This document shows, one piece after another, positions 35,590-46,171 of a stretch of DNA of 64,000 nucleotides. The stretch's first letter is position 1, and each line of letters starts with the position of its first letter. The notes beneath the pieces are model-generated. The model did not search any database. It saw nothing but the letters and a program-made list of their open reading frames with translations, and was not told the origin of the DNA. The stretch is from Myotis daubentonii (lineage: Eukaryota; Chordata; Mammalia; Chiroptera; Vespertilionidae): NCBI RefSeq assembly GCF_963259705.1, contig NC_081841.1, positions 33,135,358 through 33,199,357 of the forward strand. Direction: 5' to 3'. Position numbers and translations under genes: made by a program.

Positions 35590-35830
35590 TGCATTTACCT
35601 TAAGAAAGGCTCTTTCTGCAGTCCTACATAGAGGAGATATGTAGAGCATCTGGAACCATCTTTCTTGCAGATTGTAACCAAGTAAATCCTATCAGATGCC
35701 AGTGGATTCCCCTGGAACCCAGCAGAGCCCCAGCCAATAACAGGCCCATGAGCAAGAAATAAATATTTGTGGTTGAAGCCATTGAGATTTGGGGATGTTC
35801 GTTCTGCAAATCCCAACTGGTTTAAACATT
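35590..35830 (+). mobile_element. Possible MaLR LTR 3' fragment
   Basis: The end of the segment, aagaaataaatatttgtggt followed by tgaagccattgagatttggg, resembles the polyadenylation end of MLT1-type LTRs on the plus strand. The upstream half is too diverged to be sure. Frames across it (109 codons on the minus strand) are not credible proteins. Confidence 0.45.
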
Positions 35831-36838
35831 TCATTGTCAGGAGAGATCTATAAACTAAGACATCTAATTGAAGATGTGGGAGTGAAATGAGAGACTTGGC
35901 ATTTACTTGGATTAACAGGAGCAACCTACATTTTCTTCTGTCAGCATTATTTTATACATATAAGCCTAATCTGTAGAGAAGGAATTTGTTTTTATCATCC
36001 ATATTTGCTATAGGCAAAGATGTTTTAGAGTCCCTGAGAACAGTTAGACAATTTGGACCTACATTTATCATTCCATTCTTCTTCACTCTGAAAGAGGAAT
36101 CTTCATTATTGAGAGAAATAGCCCATGCTTTCTAGATCTTGGGGAATGCAGTAATTTATTTTACAGAGCAAACATAACCTGGGGAATTAAATAAGATTTA
36201 CTTCTCTGCAGGATCCAGGAGGAACTCAACACAGGCAGACACACAGCAGAGGATGGCAATCATCTCCAATCGCAGATACCAGCCTGGAGATACCCCAGCT
36301 GTAGATGATAAGACAGAGGGAGCTACACCAAATCCGCTGGAATCAGTTGCTTCCCTTTAAGCAAAGCCTATCTAGCGTGGGCATGACCAGGATCTTTCAA
36401 CTGAGCCATCTCATTTTTATAAATGTTTGATATATTGGCAGAGGCAGTAGTGAGAACACACTTGAGCATGAATATATAGGCCTTATTGATTCCTCTCAGT
36501 TTCCCCAGGCTAATGTAGCCCAATCTTCCCATTTTCCTAATCTTAGAGCAATGGAACTAGCAGAGAAATCATTTACCCAGACTTTCATGTGAGCCATGCC
36601 AGCAGGACCTCAGTCAAGTTAGTAGGTCTGTCCTATTACCCAAATAATTATTTTATTTTCCTTGTAAATGTCATGAAGGTGAAATGAAGGATGGTGAGGC
36701 TGTTTTTATCGGTTCCAAACAGACTGTTACATCAAGGGAAGGTCACTGAATAAATGATATTTAAACGGACACTTGAAAAAAGGGTGAGTGGTATTTATCC
36801 TGAGAAAGGGATGGGGTTATGGGGTTATGTGGAAGGTG

Positions 36839-36879
36839 GAGAGAAAGAGGAGAGAGAGAGAGGGAGGGTGGGAGGGAGG

Positions 36880-36921
<42 letters not shown>

Positions 36922-36928
36922 GAGAGAG
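36839..36928. repeat. (GA)n / GGGA-rich microsatellite
   Basis: A GA run interrupted by ggga units (gggagggtgggagggaggga). Opposite-strand frames give Ser-Leu repeats. No linked gene. Confidence 0.95.
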
Positions 36929-37107
36929 GATATTTAGAATTCTGTGCATTTTAAAGGGATTTACTAGATTCAAAAAGTACCCCATGTAATGATTCTGCTG
37001 TCTTCCTTATATCTAATTTAGAAACAGTGTTCTATGACATGAATAGAAAAGAACATTGAAGAGGTTAAATATTGTTGGACAAAGTGCAAATAAAAATCAA
37101 TAAGCAT

Positions 37108-37325
37108 TATGGTTAAGAGCCTGGGAGTGAATATCAAACAGACATGGTTTAAATCACAGTTCCCTACTTCCTAGCTTTGTGACCTCAGGCAAGTTACTTG
37201 TTTAACCTTTCTAAACCTCATTTTTTTCATCTTCCAAATAGGGAACATAATGGATATCTTAGAGTCCTGTTGTAAGGACTGAGTGAAACAATAGATGAAT
37301 ACTGTTCATCACTGTGACTATCAGA
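37108..37325 (+). repeat. MIR element
   Basis: agcctgggagtgaatatc, ctagctttgtgacctcaggc, aagttacttgtttaaccttt, aaacctcatttttttcatct and gtaaggactgagtgaaacaa follow the MIR consensus on the plus strand at close to full length. Confidence 0.85.
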
Positions 37326-37522
37326 TGGCGAGCATTCAGACATTGGTAGTGGAAGGGTGAGAAAATTCTGTAGATGGTTGGACCTCGGGGCACAGTAAAT
37401 GGGCACTTTAGTTGGTTATAATATTATATTTATAAAGGTCTAATCTATGTATATAATCAACTCATCTATTAAGAATTCAAATCTGCCCTATGAGATTTTT
37501 TTTTCTTTTTCTTTTAGGCAGG

Positions 37523-38172
37523 TGTTTTAGTTTTCTAGGGCTACTGTACCAAAACACCACAGACTGTGTAGCTTAAAACAACAGGTATGTATTCTCACAG
37601 TTCTGGAGGCTAGAAGTCCACAATCAAGGTGTTAGCAGGGCCATGCTCTCTCTGAGACTCTGGATAGAATCCTTCTTTGCCTTGGTTTCTGGTGGTGGCA
37701 TCAATCTTGGTGTACATTGGCTAACAGCTTCATCATGCCAATCTCTGCCTCTATCCTACATGATGCTCTCCCAGTGGGTCTGTCTCTTTTAAAGAAGATA
37801 TATTTTTATTGATTTCAGAGAGGAAGAGAGAGAGAGAGAAACATCAATGATGAGAGAGAATCATTGATCAGCTATCTCCTGCACACCCTCCACTGGGGAT
37901 CAAGCCCACAACCTGGGCATGTGCCCTGATCAGGAATCGAACTGTGACCTCTTGGTTTATAGGTTGACACACAACCACCGAGCCACACCAGCTGGGCTCT
38001 TTTTGTCTTCTTATAAGGACACCTGACATATCGGATTAGAGTCCAGACTAATAGCCTCATTTTAACTTGATTACATTTGCAAAACCCTTATTTCCAACTA
38101 AGGTTACATTGAGAAATACTGAGAGTTAAGAATTCAACATATCCTTTAAGGGACACAACTCAACCCATGACA
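37523..38172 (-). mobile_element. MLT1 MaLR LTR (split by SINE)
   Basis: Plus strand begins tgttttagttttctagggct and includes cacagttctggaggctagaa, cttcttataaggacacctga, ttacatttgcaaaaccctta and ends caacccatgaca. This is a near-complete MLT1 LTR on the minus strand with TG...CA ends. The Ves SINE at 37794-37996 lies inside. Flanks gcagg and atagg are weakly similar, as expected for a worn 5-bp duplication. Confidence 0.88.
37794..37996 (-). mobile_element. Ves SINE inside MLT1
   Basis: Reverse complement Ves SINE with body agaggaagagagagagagag, arm complement ggaatcgaactgtgacctct and A-box complement gagccacaccagctggg. Flanks around ctctttt (37784-37790 and 37997-38003) are the probable target duplications. 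It disrupts the MLT1 LTR and so is younger. Confidence 0.9.
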
Positions 38173-38328
38173 ATAGGTAAGTGAGTGCTTACAGGGAAGA
38201 AAGAGCCCGTTCACTACGAGGAGAGGACGGATTTGTTGGAAGTTGAGGTTTCTAATCATAAATGATTGAGGTGTCCCATTCTTTTAGTTCCTTGAATTCT
38301 GAACAGTATTAAGATTCTGAGTCTTTTA

Positions 38329-38549
38329 TTTTATTTTTACTTTTTTTAATTGAATTCAGAGAGGAAGGGAGTGGGAGAGAGAGATAGAAACATCAATGAT
38401 GAAAGAGAACCATTGATCAGCTGCCTCCTGCACGCCCCCTATTGGGGATCGAGCCCACAAGTGGGGCACCTTCCCTTGCCTGGAATCGAACCTGGGATTC
38501 TTCAGTCCGCAGGCTGACACTCTAGTCACTGAGCTAAACCAGCTAGGGC
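38329..38549 (-). mobile_element. Ves SINE, minus strand (inverted pair, left)
   Basis: Reverse complement copy with exact 12-bp target duplications ctgagtctttta (38317-38328 and 38550-38561). B-box complement ctggaatcgaacctgggatt is intact. Thirty-seven bases separate it from an opposite-orientation SINE at 38587. Confidence 0.95.
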
Positions 38550-38586
38550 CTGAGTCTTTTAAATGTATTTTTTCTAAAAATCTTCT

Positions 38587-38806
38587 AGCCATAAGCGGTT
38601 TGGCTCAGTGGATAGAGCGTCGGCCTGCGGACTGAAGGGTCCCAGGTTTGATTCCGGTCAAGGGCATGTACCTTGGTTGCGGGCACATCCCCAGTAGGAG
38701 GTGTGCAGGAGGCAGCTGATAGATGTTTCTCTCTCATTGATGTTTCTAACTCTCTATCTATCTCCCTTCCTCTCTGTAAAAAATCAATAAAATATATTTA
38801 AAAAAT
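38587..38806 (+). mobile_element. Ves SINE, plus strand (inverted pair, right)
   Basis: Plus-strand copy: agccataagcggtttggctc, B-box region caggtttgattccggtcaag, body and A-tail. Target duplications aaaaatcttct (38576-38586) and aaaagtcttct (38807-38817) differ at one base. Confidence 0.94.
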
Positions 38807-38817
38807 AAAAGTCTTCT

Positions 38818-39308
38818 TGAGGATTATCTTAGGCCTTGTCAAAAATTTCTTACCTCATATACTAAAGAAAGGGGGATGAGGAGAAATATATGGTATACTA
38901 GGAGAAGTTATTTTTAAAAGTAATTATGCTGGAGGCAGGATGATATAAAACAACCCATTACCTTGAATGTAGACTCTTAATGTAACTCATTTTAATGGAT
39001 ATTATTGGGAGATCCATGATCTTGTGGTTGTTTTTAAAGTTAAACCTAAGTTATAGCACTGTATGTTCCTGCTTTGATGGGAGCTCTTGCTGTCCAGCAT
39101 CCTTCATTTCATCAATGTATTGGGGTTCACGTGTAGAGTTTATAGTGATGAGGTCATATATACTTTCATAAAGAGATGAAAATTGATTTAGGATTATTAA
39201 AATTAAGGAATTATCCTCCTCTGGGCCAGATAATATGTAGAATGTGTTAATCATATGTAGAGAACAATTCCATACCCACTGGGGGAAAAACAGTCAAGGG
39301 GTTTAAAA
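38818..39308. other. Unassigned DNA
   Basis: No repeat or gene is recognised between the two SINE clusters. Confidence 0.4.
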
Positions 39309-39317
39309 TACTCTTTT

Positions 39318-39501
39318 TTTAAAAAAATGTATTTTTATTGATTTCAGAGAGGAAGGGAGAAGGAGAGAGAGATAGAAACATTAATGATGAGAAAGAATCA
39401 TTGGATTGGTTGCCTCCTGCATGCCCCCTAGTGGGGATTGAGCCCGGGACCCTTCAGTCTGCAGACCAATGCTCTATCCACTGAGCCAAACCAGATAGGG
39501 C
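39318..39501 (-). mobile_element. Ves SINE with internal deletion
   Basis: Reverse complement copy in which gattgagcccgggacccttc joins the body directly to the A-box arm, removing the segment that holds the B box. Without its B box it could not be transcribed by RNA polymerase III, so the deletion is presumably post-insertional. Flanks tactctttt (39309-39317 and 39502-39510) are exact. Confidence 0.92.
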
Positions 39502-39510
39502 TACTCTTTT

Positions 39511-41731
39511 ACTCAATGTATGCATTGCCTATATAATATTTCCCATCAATGTGTTTATGTCCTGTTGTCTGATGATAGGAACCACCCTGTCTGCCTGACA
39601 TGGCTCAGCCATAAGTAAGCATGGATGAAGACAGAGTGATGCTTTCAGTCTACTAAGCCTGGGCAAGGCAATTTGGGGCTGCCGTTCAGTGAGAAAAATG
39701 GGTAACCTGACTTCAGTCCTTCCCACTCCACCATACTTGGTCCATTAAAAATAAAATGTCCCCTTTAAATTCTATTCTTAGCAAAGTCTCATTTGACCTC
39801 AAATGAAAAGGACAAGACCTTTCTCAATAGATTAGAAAGACTTATACTTAAGCTGGGGATTTTCACATGTTATTTATTCTCCCTCAGTGCAGATATTTTA
39901 CTGCAGTGGACAGAGTGACTTCAGTTGAAAAAATGGTCACAATCTGTGCTTCCTTAGGAAGGAAAAATCATTGCATGTCAGGAGCTTGGAGGTTTAGTCC
40001 CAGGGCAGAGATTTTCCCAGGGATTCCCCTATAAACATAATATGAGAAGACAATACCTTTCCAGCTGCTCAGCTGCACTGCCACTGGGGGAAGATTTGTT
40101 ATCCTGGAGACGTCACCTGTGGGTCTACTAGTTTACTTAGCTTGAACGTTTTAAAGTCAGAAGTTGAACTCTAGGAGGAATGGTAATGGGGTGGGGGGCT
40201 TCAAACTTCACTGTCGATTTAACTAGAAAAAAGAAATCCAACCTTCTTCCCTAGGACTTGAGTTATCTTAGTAGTTGTCCTTTATCCCAGTCACAAGTAC
40301 TCACTGTTGTTTTTAAAGAGCTAGGTGAATAAAAACAATGCTAAATAAAGACAATTAAACTTTTTTGGGTGAAATTTGGAGATTAAAAGTAAGTGAGATA
40401 AGGCAATATAAAAATTAAAAGTGAAAAAGAACAAACTGGAAGAATTTCAGTTTAAATAAACAATGGAATGCATAAGAAATTAAAAGAAATAATGATAAAC
40501 ATGGCTAATATGTTAAACTATGAATAAAAGTTATTTTGTTTTTTCATAAAATTACATTAAACCATTAAGCTAGGGGGAAAAAATTAGAGGAAAGGAACAG
40601 AAGATATGTAAGAGAATTTTAAATGCTGATAGATTTAGAAGCATCTTTAAGAGTTTTTAAAATGCTGAAAGTTAATAAAATTTAGATATTTAGGTGTTTT
40701 ATCACTGGTATTATTAATCATATATGTTATGATTTTTATTGTTATTAGTAATAGCTGTGTTGTTACTTTATTTTATAGATGAGACACTAAAGTTGAATGG
40801 GGTTAAGTAACTGTCGTAAATAATAGAGTAAATTAGTGGCAGGGCAGAGTCCTTGTACCACGAACTCTGGACGCCCAGAGTAGGTGTCACCCTCTACTCT
40901 TGTCTTCATCAGTATCATACTGCAACAGGGACAACTCTTAAGGAAGAATGAGAAAACCAGTTGAAATTAGCTTGTTTCAAAGTACGTATCCTACTACTAT
41001 GTGTGTGTAAGTCACTGAGTTAGGCATTGGGGCTGCAGAGAATAAAGTGATGCACACAGCCTAGTTATGTGGGTTTGACAGACAAGAAAATTTCTAACTA
41101 AAAGAATTATTCATGTGTTGTCATAAAGGTATATAAGAGGATGGAGAGAGATGCAGATAACATTCTGGAGATGTGTCATTTGACCAATATTTTTAAGAAT
41201 GACTAGGATATATTCAGGTAGAAAAGAGGGAGAAGACTTTGGGAGCAAATCATATACATGATGGCTCAACAGCTCAGCAGGATGAAGGACTACAGAGGAG
41301 AGGGAATGTTTGTCCATGATGTTGACATGGTATCTGTGCATGGTACATAGAGTGGCATGGCTATGGAACAACTCTGCAGGGCTCTGCAGAGAATTAACCC
41401 TGCCCTGTGGGCCACAGGAGTCCCTGGAATCCTGTAGCAGAAGGACGATGCTGTGATTTGCTTAAGGTAAGAGCACTCTGGCAGTAGTGTGGACTGTGGG
41501 AGGAAGGAGAGCAGCACTAGACCGCACCAGCATCTTAGTTGATGGGGGAGCATTAACGTCTTGGCACCCATCTTCTGGCTTCCTTGTCCTCCTCTTTTCT
41601 TCTTACTTTTGCTGCTCTCCTGAGCTCATCCTTTGTTGCCTGTTTCCTTCCCAATCTTCATCTTTGTTTTCTTCTATCTCTGTTGGCCTTCCTGTGTTCT
41701 TTCTCTCCTATCATATTTCAACTTTCTTTTC
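39511..41731. other. Unassigned DNA with one MIR
   Basis: AT-rich 40300-40730 contains no element. Aside from the MIR at 40725-40880, an ancient repeat resembling the one around 52340-52595 may lie at 40970-41480 (ggcattggggctgcagagaa, later cactctggcagtagtgtgga). No gene is seen; overlapping frames at 41487-41908 lie over the retroviral LTR boundary. Confidence 0.4.
40725..40880 (-). repeat. MIR fragment
   Basis: Plus strand has ttttatagatgagacactaa, gttaagtaactgtcgtaaat and ggcagggcagagtccttgta in MIR minus-strand order. Confidence 0.6.
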
Positions 41732-41737
41732 CACTCT

Positions 41738-42384
41738 TGCAGGGAGCCGGTCCATCCTTGCTGTTTCAAGGGACCTGGCATATATGGCATACGGTTCTTA
41801 ATATGTTTGCTCACCTTCTTGGCACTATGTGTTTTAACCAAGGTCTCCTCTCTGAGAAAGGTTGTTTCCCCAGGTAGGGATTTTCCCCTGAAGTTAGGGA
41901 GGGAATAAAACCCCTCAACTAAGTGCCAGGCGGGTAATTAATCACTTTAACTACGAACAATCATGCTTAAGCTACATAATCTTTACTCCCTGGAATGGAG
42001 ATAAGAAACGCCCTAACCTTTGTAATAGAGATTGATAGGATTGAATCAACTGGTATAAATACAGATGTAACAAGACAGAAAAAGACAGAATCAAGAAGAC
42101 AGAACCTACACAGAACGTTCTCTAGAGACAGAAGAACTTCGCTGGAGAGAACATGGCAAAAGATCATGGACAGAAACTGGCCTCAGAACCTAGAGACAGA
42201 ACCTAGCAAGAGAACATGGCAAAAGATCCTGGACTGATCCTAACCAGAACTTCACTGGAGATCCTGGCTAGAGATCCTGGCAAGGCTGCTGATCAACTGA
42301 ACTCTGCCTCCATGTCCTTCCTTCTTCGCCGACTCCGTCCACGCCTTTGGGAACCCCTGGACCCGCTGGGGTTGGACCCCGGCA
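41738..42384 (+). mobile_element. Solo LTR of an endogenous retrovirus (class II-like)
   Basis: Begins tgcagggagccggtccatc and ends gttggaccccggca, so it has TG...CA termini. It is flanked by exact 6-bp duplications cactct (41732-41737 and 42385-42390), the length typical of beta-like (class II) retroviruses. A TATA-like tataaata is at about 42053-42060. An aataaa is at about 41905 and is not well placed for polyadenylation, so orientation rests mainly on the 5' phrase. The interior has a repeated agaacatggcaaaagatc motif (about 42149 and 42210). There is no gag, pol or env nearby; provirus loss by LTR-LTR recombination is the usual cause. Confidence 0.85.
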
Positions 42385-42390
42385 CACTCT

Positions 42391-43479
42391 TCCACATCTC
42401 CTTTATCCAGTATTAGACTGATGTATTCTAAAAATTTCTTACAAAATACATTGCCTGGGTGCCATTTCCTATTTCCAGAGGAAAGAGGTACTACCTAGAA
42501 CTAAGAAGACATTAATTGCCTTTGACCAGTTTTCTAAGTTGATTTTGTTTTGACTCAATTTTTGGGGGCGAAACCTTTGCCAACAAGAGAAAGGAATTTT
42601 CTAAATTCTAAAAGAACTTTTCTTAAAATATTGAGAACCAAAATTAAAGGACTGACACAGAATAAATCACGTATGAAAGAACTCAGGTTCTAATCAATGG
42701 CAACCCTTTCACTCAAACACTCTTTCTACTAGGGGAAGGGGAAGACAGGAAAACAGTAGAGAAAGATGGGAGATGAGACCCTGGCAAGTAACTAAATTAC
42801 CTTCCATTGCCAAATTTAAGGACCCTCTCCTTTCACTTCACCCTACCATTAGCTGGAGTGAGGTGATTGAAAGAAAACACAGATAATTATGATCCTCCCA
42901 CTCCATATCTATACTTACCTACAAGGGGAAGAATTAGAGGAGGGTGACCAGGATATATTGATAACAATCTCATCAGATTCACATTTCTGCTTGACTTATG
43001 GGACACAGCTTCTGAAAAACCCTTTCATCTCAATAAAACAATGGAAATACTCAAGTCTTGCAAAGAAAATTAAATTTTATACTTGTCAATCAAAATTAGA
43101 ATTTTAGTGAGATTCACTGCAAAACTAAAACTGTTGATAGTTTAGATAGGAATTAATTACTTCATCTCCAACTGATTTGACTATAAAATTGGAAAATCAT
43201 AAGGTAACTGATGAGATAATTTTAATCGGCTGATTGAATATCAGCCACTAAAGTGGTACTTGACTGTGTTAATGACTGAGCAATAATCTGTAGGTTTTTA
43301 TCTCCTTTATCAAATTCAAAACAGAAAAATATGAAAATTATTAGTGGGCCTCAAATACATTTTGATTATTATTTTGAAGGTGATATCTGGAATTTTTGGA
43401 AGCCCGTTTCTGTTTTTTATGTGCCCATTGAGCAAATAAGTTCAAAGTAACACAGCTAATCATGGCAGAATCTGTTGTG
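42391..43479. other. AT-rich unassigned DNA
   Basis: No retroviral internal sequence follows the LTR. No gene or other element is recognised. Confidence 0.45.
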
Positions 43480-43915
43480 TAAAGTCTTTTAAATAACTCC
43501 CTGTGTCATTCAAAGTAAAATTTGCACTCCTTAGTTTTAGCACCTGGCAACTTGTCATAATCTGCCTCTTCATTCCTTTCAGCTTCATCTCTGCCAAACT
43601 TCCACAAGTAATCTTTGCTCTAATGATACAAACTTACTGTCACCCAAATTTCTGATGTGTTGTGTTTTGAATATGTAATTGATTCCCTGAAAGAACACAT
43701 CTCTTTCCTGGTTTGTCTAGCTAACCACCATTCTCTCTCTCTCTCCTGGGAAACTTTCCCTGACTCACAAGATGGACGTCCATGGCCCACCCCATCTTTT
43801 CTGTGGCAGTTCTACATACTTCTATCATATTCTTATCAGACTCTCTTTTAAATGCCTCGCTAGATCACAGCTCCTTCAGTACAGGAATTACAAGCTATTT
43901 GAACTGGTATAACCA
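43480..43915 (+). repeat. L2 LINE 3' region
   Basis: aaagtaaaatttgcactcct, ggcaacttgtcataatctgc, ctgggaaactttccctgact and ctccttcagtacaggaatta occur in L2 3' order on the plus strand. Diverged and non-coding. Confidence 0.7.
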
Positions 43916-43934
43916 TAACAACAATAATGATGAT

Positions 43935-44030
43935 CACAATCATAGCTAACAGTTTATTCAATGCTTACAATGAGTAGGCATTGTTGTGATTGTTTTATCG
44001 GTATTAACTCATTCATAAATACAATTTGTG
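43935..44030 (-). repeat. MIR fragment
   Basis: Plus strand catagctaacagtttattca, atgcttacaatgagtaggca and cggtattaactcattcataa correspond to the 3' part of MIR on the minus strand. Confidence 0.6.
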
Positions 44031-44322
44031 GCAGAGAAAAACTCCCTAGGTAGTAGTTGGTTGATTGCATACAGGAGCGAGTGCTGGAATGCTGGCCCCA
44101 GTAAGTCCCACTCCAGAGGTCTGGTCGATTCTACTGCTGGTTATCTAACATGCAGGTGGGTAGAAGCTGACATGAAGGGCTCTTTGGCTGTCCTCCTGTG
44201 GATGTTTGAATCTATAAGTTAGAGAAAGTAGACCATACCTGAACCTTACTGACGTGGCTGCGATTTGGCTTAGAAATGACATATACTGAAGAAGAAGGTA
44301 GTGATGTTGGGTACTGTTGTGA

Positions 44323-44460
44323 AAGGCGGCCACTATCGCTAGAGGCAACCAGCATCCTGAGAGGCAGATGCTATTGCAAGAGGCAGACACAAAATATAGC
44401 TACAGGCAGGCACTATCCCGACAGGCAGGCACTATTCCGAGAGGTGGCAGCTACCCTGGC
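44323..44460 (+). repeat. 19-bp imperfect tandem array
   Basis: About seven units of the form gaggcagGCACTATCccga: aaggcggccactatcgcta, gaggcaaccagcatcctga, gaggcagatgctattgcaa, a 23-bp variant, caggcaggcactatcccga, caggcaggcactattccga, then gaggtggcagctaccctgg. There are no unique spacers between units, so it is a decayed minisatellite and not a CRISPR. Confidence 0.8.
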
Positions 44461-44543
44461 TGGCACTCTCACTGGAGGCAGCTACAGGGGCTGGACTATG
44501 TCTGGACAGGCATCTACATGGCCATTTCTGCAATAGGTAACAA

Positions 44544-45768
44544 TCCTATCTAATAAAAGAGAAACATGGTAATTAGCCATACGTCCAATACCCTTCCCAT
44601 TGGCTAATCAGCAAGATATGCAAATTAACTGCCAGCCAAGATGGCGGCCGGCAGCCAGGCAGCTTGAAACTAACATGAGGCTTGCTTGCTTCAGTGACGG
44701 AGGACTCCAACGTTCCCCGCCTGCCGCTGCCGGCCTCTGAGCTTGCAGTTTGAAACATTGTTACAAATATAGAAGCTAAACAAAGCCCCAGAAACCTGCT
44801 TTCAGCCAGCTGGGATCTCAGAGCTGGAGTTGAAACAGTGTTTCGATTATAGAACCCAAACAAACCTGATACCTGCTTTCAGCAGTGGAGGCCTAAGAGC
44901 TGGAGCCCAGCCTCAGAGCTAAAGCTGGCCCAGAATAAAAAAAAAGAAAAAAAAGACAGGTTGGGAGCTTCAGTCACCCACCAGCCTGAAAACAGCCCTC
45001 AGCCCCTCACCCAGACTGGCCAGGCACCCCAGTGGAGACCCCCATCCTGAAGGGTGTGTGACCAGCTGCAAATAGCCATCATCCCCTCATACAGGCTGGC
45101 CAGGCACCCAAGCGGGACCCCCACCCTGATCCGGGATACCCTTCAGGGCAAACCAGCCGGCCCCCACCCGTTCACCAGGCCTCTATCCTATATAGTGAAA
45201 GGGTAATATGCCTCCCAGCACCAGAATCAGCGGAGCCGCAAGGCCTCCTGGCACCGGGATCAGCTTGAAAGGGGGCAATACCCAAACCCCCTGATTGCCC
45301 TGTGGCTCTGTGTGTGACAGGGGGCGGGGCCACAACCTCCCTATCCACCCTGCTCTGTTCGTGACAGGGAAAGGTGCCCCAACCCCCTGATCAGCCCTGC
45401 TCTGTGCCTGATAGGGGGGAGCTCCCCAACCCCCTGATCGCCCTGCGGCTCTGTGTGTGACAGGGTGCGGCGCCCCATCACACACAGAGCAGGGCCCGTG
45501 GGGGGGGGGGGGAGGGTGGCATCGCAACCTTCCGATCCGCCCTGCTCTGTGCATGACAGGGGGTGGCGCTCTAACTCCCCAATCAGCCCTGCTCTGAGCC
45601 CTACCAGGGGCTGCACCTAGGGATTGGGCCTGCCCTCTGCCACCCGGGAGGAGGCCTAAGCCAGCAGGTCGTTATCTCCCGAGGGGTCCCAGACTGCAAG
45701 AGGGCACAGGCGGGGCTGAGGGATCCCCCTCCCCCTAGTGCACAAATTTTTGTGCAACGGGTCTCTAG
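44544..45768 (+). mobile_element. Composite HeliBat-type Helitron, full length
   Basis: Starts TCCTATCTAATAAAAG after an A and ends CTAG (45765-45768) before T, with the 3' hairpin gtgcacaaatttttgtgcaa at 45739-45758. Inside, at about 45172-45185, is an eroded Helitron 3' end (caccaggcctcta), immediately followed at 45186 by a second 5' end, tcctatatagtgaaagggta. Two Helitron units are therefore fused head to tail. The inner unit (45186-45768, 583 bp) carries a 47-bp tandem repeat. No Rep/helicase is present, and long chance frames (45183-45616 minus) come from the GC-rich repeats. A second copy lies at 63173. Confidence 0.9.
45275..45605 (+). repeat. 47-bp tandem repeat inside Helitron
   Basis: Repeated units of ccccctgatcagccctgctc followed by tgtgtgtgacagggggcg and related variants, period near 47 bp, about six to seven copies. 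A run of 13 G lies near 45501-45512. The block around 45473-45513 is inverted relative to the corresponding unit in the copy at 63.6 kb. Confidence 0.85.
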
Positions 45769-45934
45769 TAATAATAATAATAAGGGAGAGAATGCAATAT
45801 GGTCTCAGGGAGGAAAAAAGAAGGTAGTGATGCAATCATTTACTGTAGAAATTTTCTGGATAAATAGAAAGCATTTCTTGCCTGGCCAGACTAATATAGA
45901 TAGGTAGCAATTTTAATTCCAGGATTTATTCCAG

Positions 45935-46171
45935 CCTAGGCCGGTTTGGCTCAGTGGATAAAGCATAGGCCCACAGACTAAAGGGTCCCAGGTTCGATTC
46001 TGGTTAAGGGCATGTACCTCGGTTGCAGGGGGGATTCCCGGTCTTGGTCAGGCGCGCGAAGGAGGCATCCAATGGATGTGAGGCACATTGATGTTTCTCT
46101 CCCCCCCCGCCCCTTCCTTCCACTCTCTCTAGAAATCAATGGAAAAATATCCTCAGTTGAGGATTAACAAA
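45935..46171 (+). mobile_element. Ves-related SINE, long-tail subtype
   Basis: A box ccggtttggctcagtggata, B box caggttcgattctggttaag, and a 3' end agaaatcaatggaaaaatat plus gttgaggattaacaa like the copy at 16357. The middle holds a C-run (46101-46108). Probable target duplications gatttattcca and aatttactcca flank it imperfectly. Confidence 0.88.

Larger units (their letters stand above)
31584..37107. other. 5.5 kb with few recognised repeats
   Basis: Contains a (TTTG)n tract at 32742-32776, a MIR at 34965-35150, a likely LTR tail at 35590-35830 and a GA tract at 36839-36928, with otherwise unassigned DNA. The region 33280-33370 (attataattagatttgaaat, then tttaattatggctag) is a candidate conserved non-coding segment by texture only. 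31640-32420 may be a decayed old retroelement. No coding gene is supported. Confidence 0.4.

Noticed and set aside
35595..35924. 109-codon minus-strand frame
   Set aside because: Antisense to what looks like an old LTR tail and without recognisable domain; chance is the better explanation.
41995..42416. Short ORFs inside the retroviral LTR
   Set aside because: Located in non-coding LTR sequence; no gag, pol or env similarity.
44323..44460. CRISPR-like array
   Set aside because: Units are contiguous 19-mers without unique spacers, in a mammalian genome.
45183..45616. Proline/glycine-rich proteins of 91-123 codons on the minus strand
   Set aside because: Products of the Helitron minisatellite in overlapping frames.
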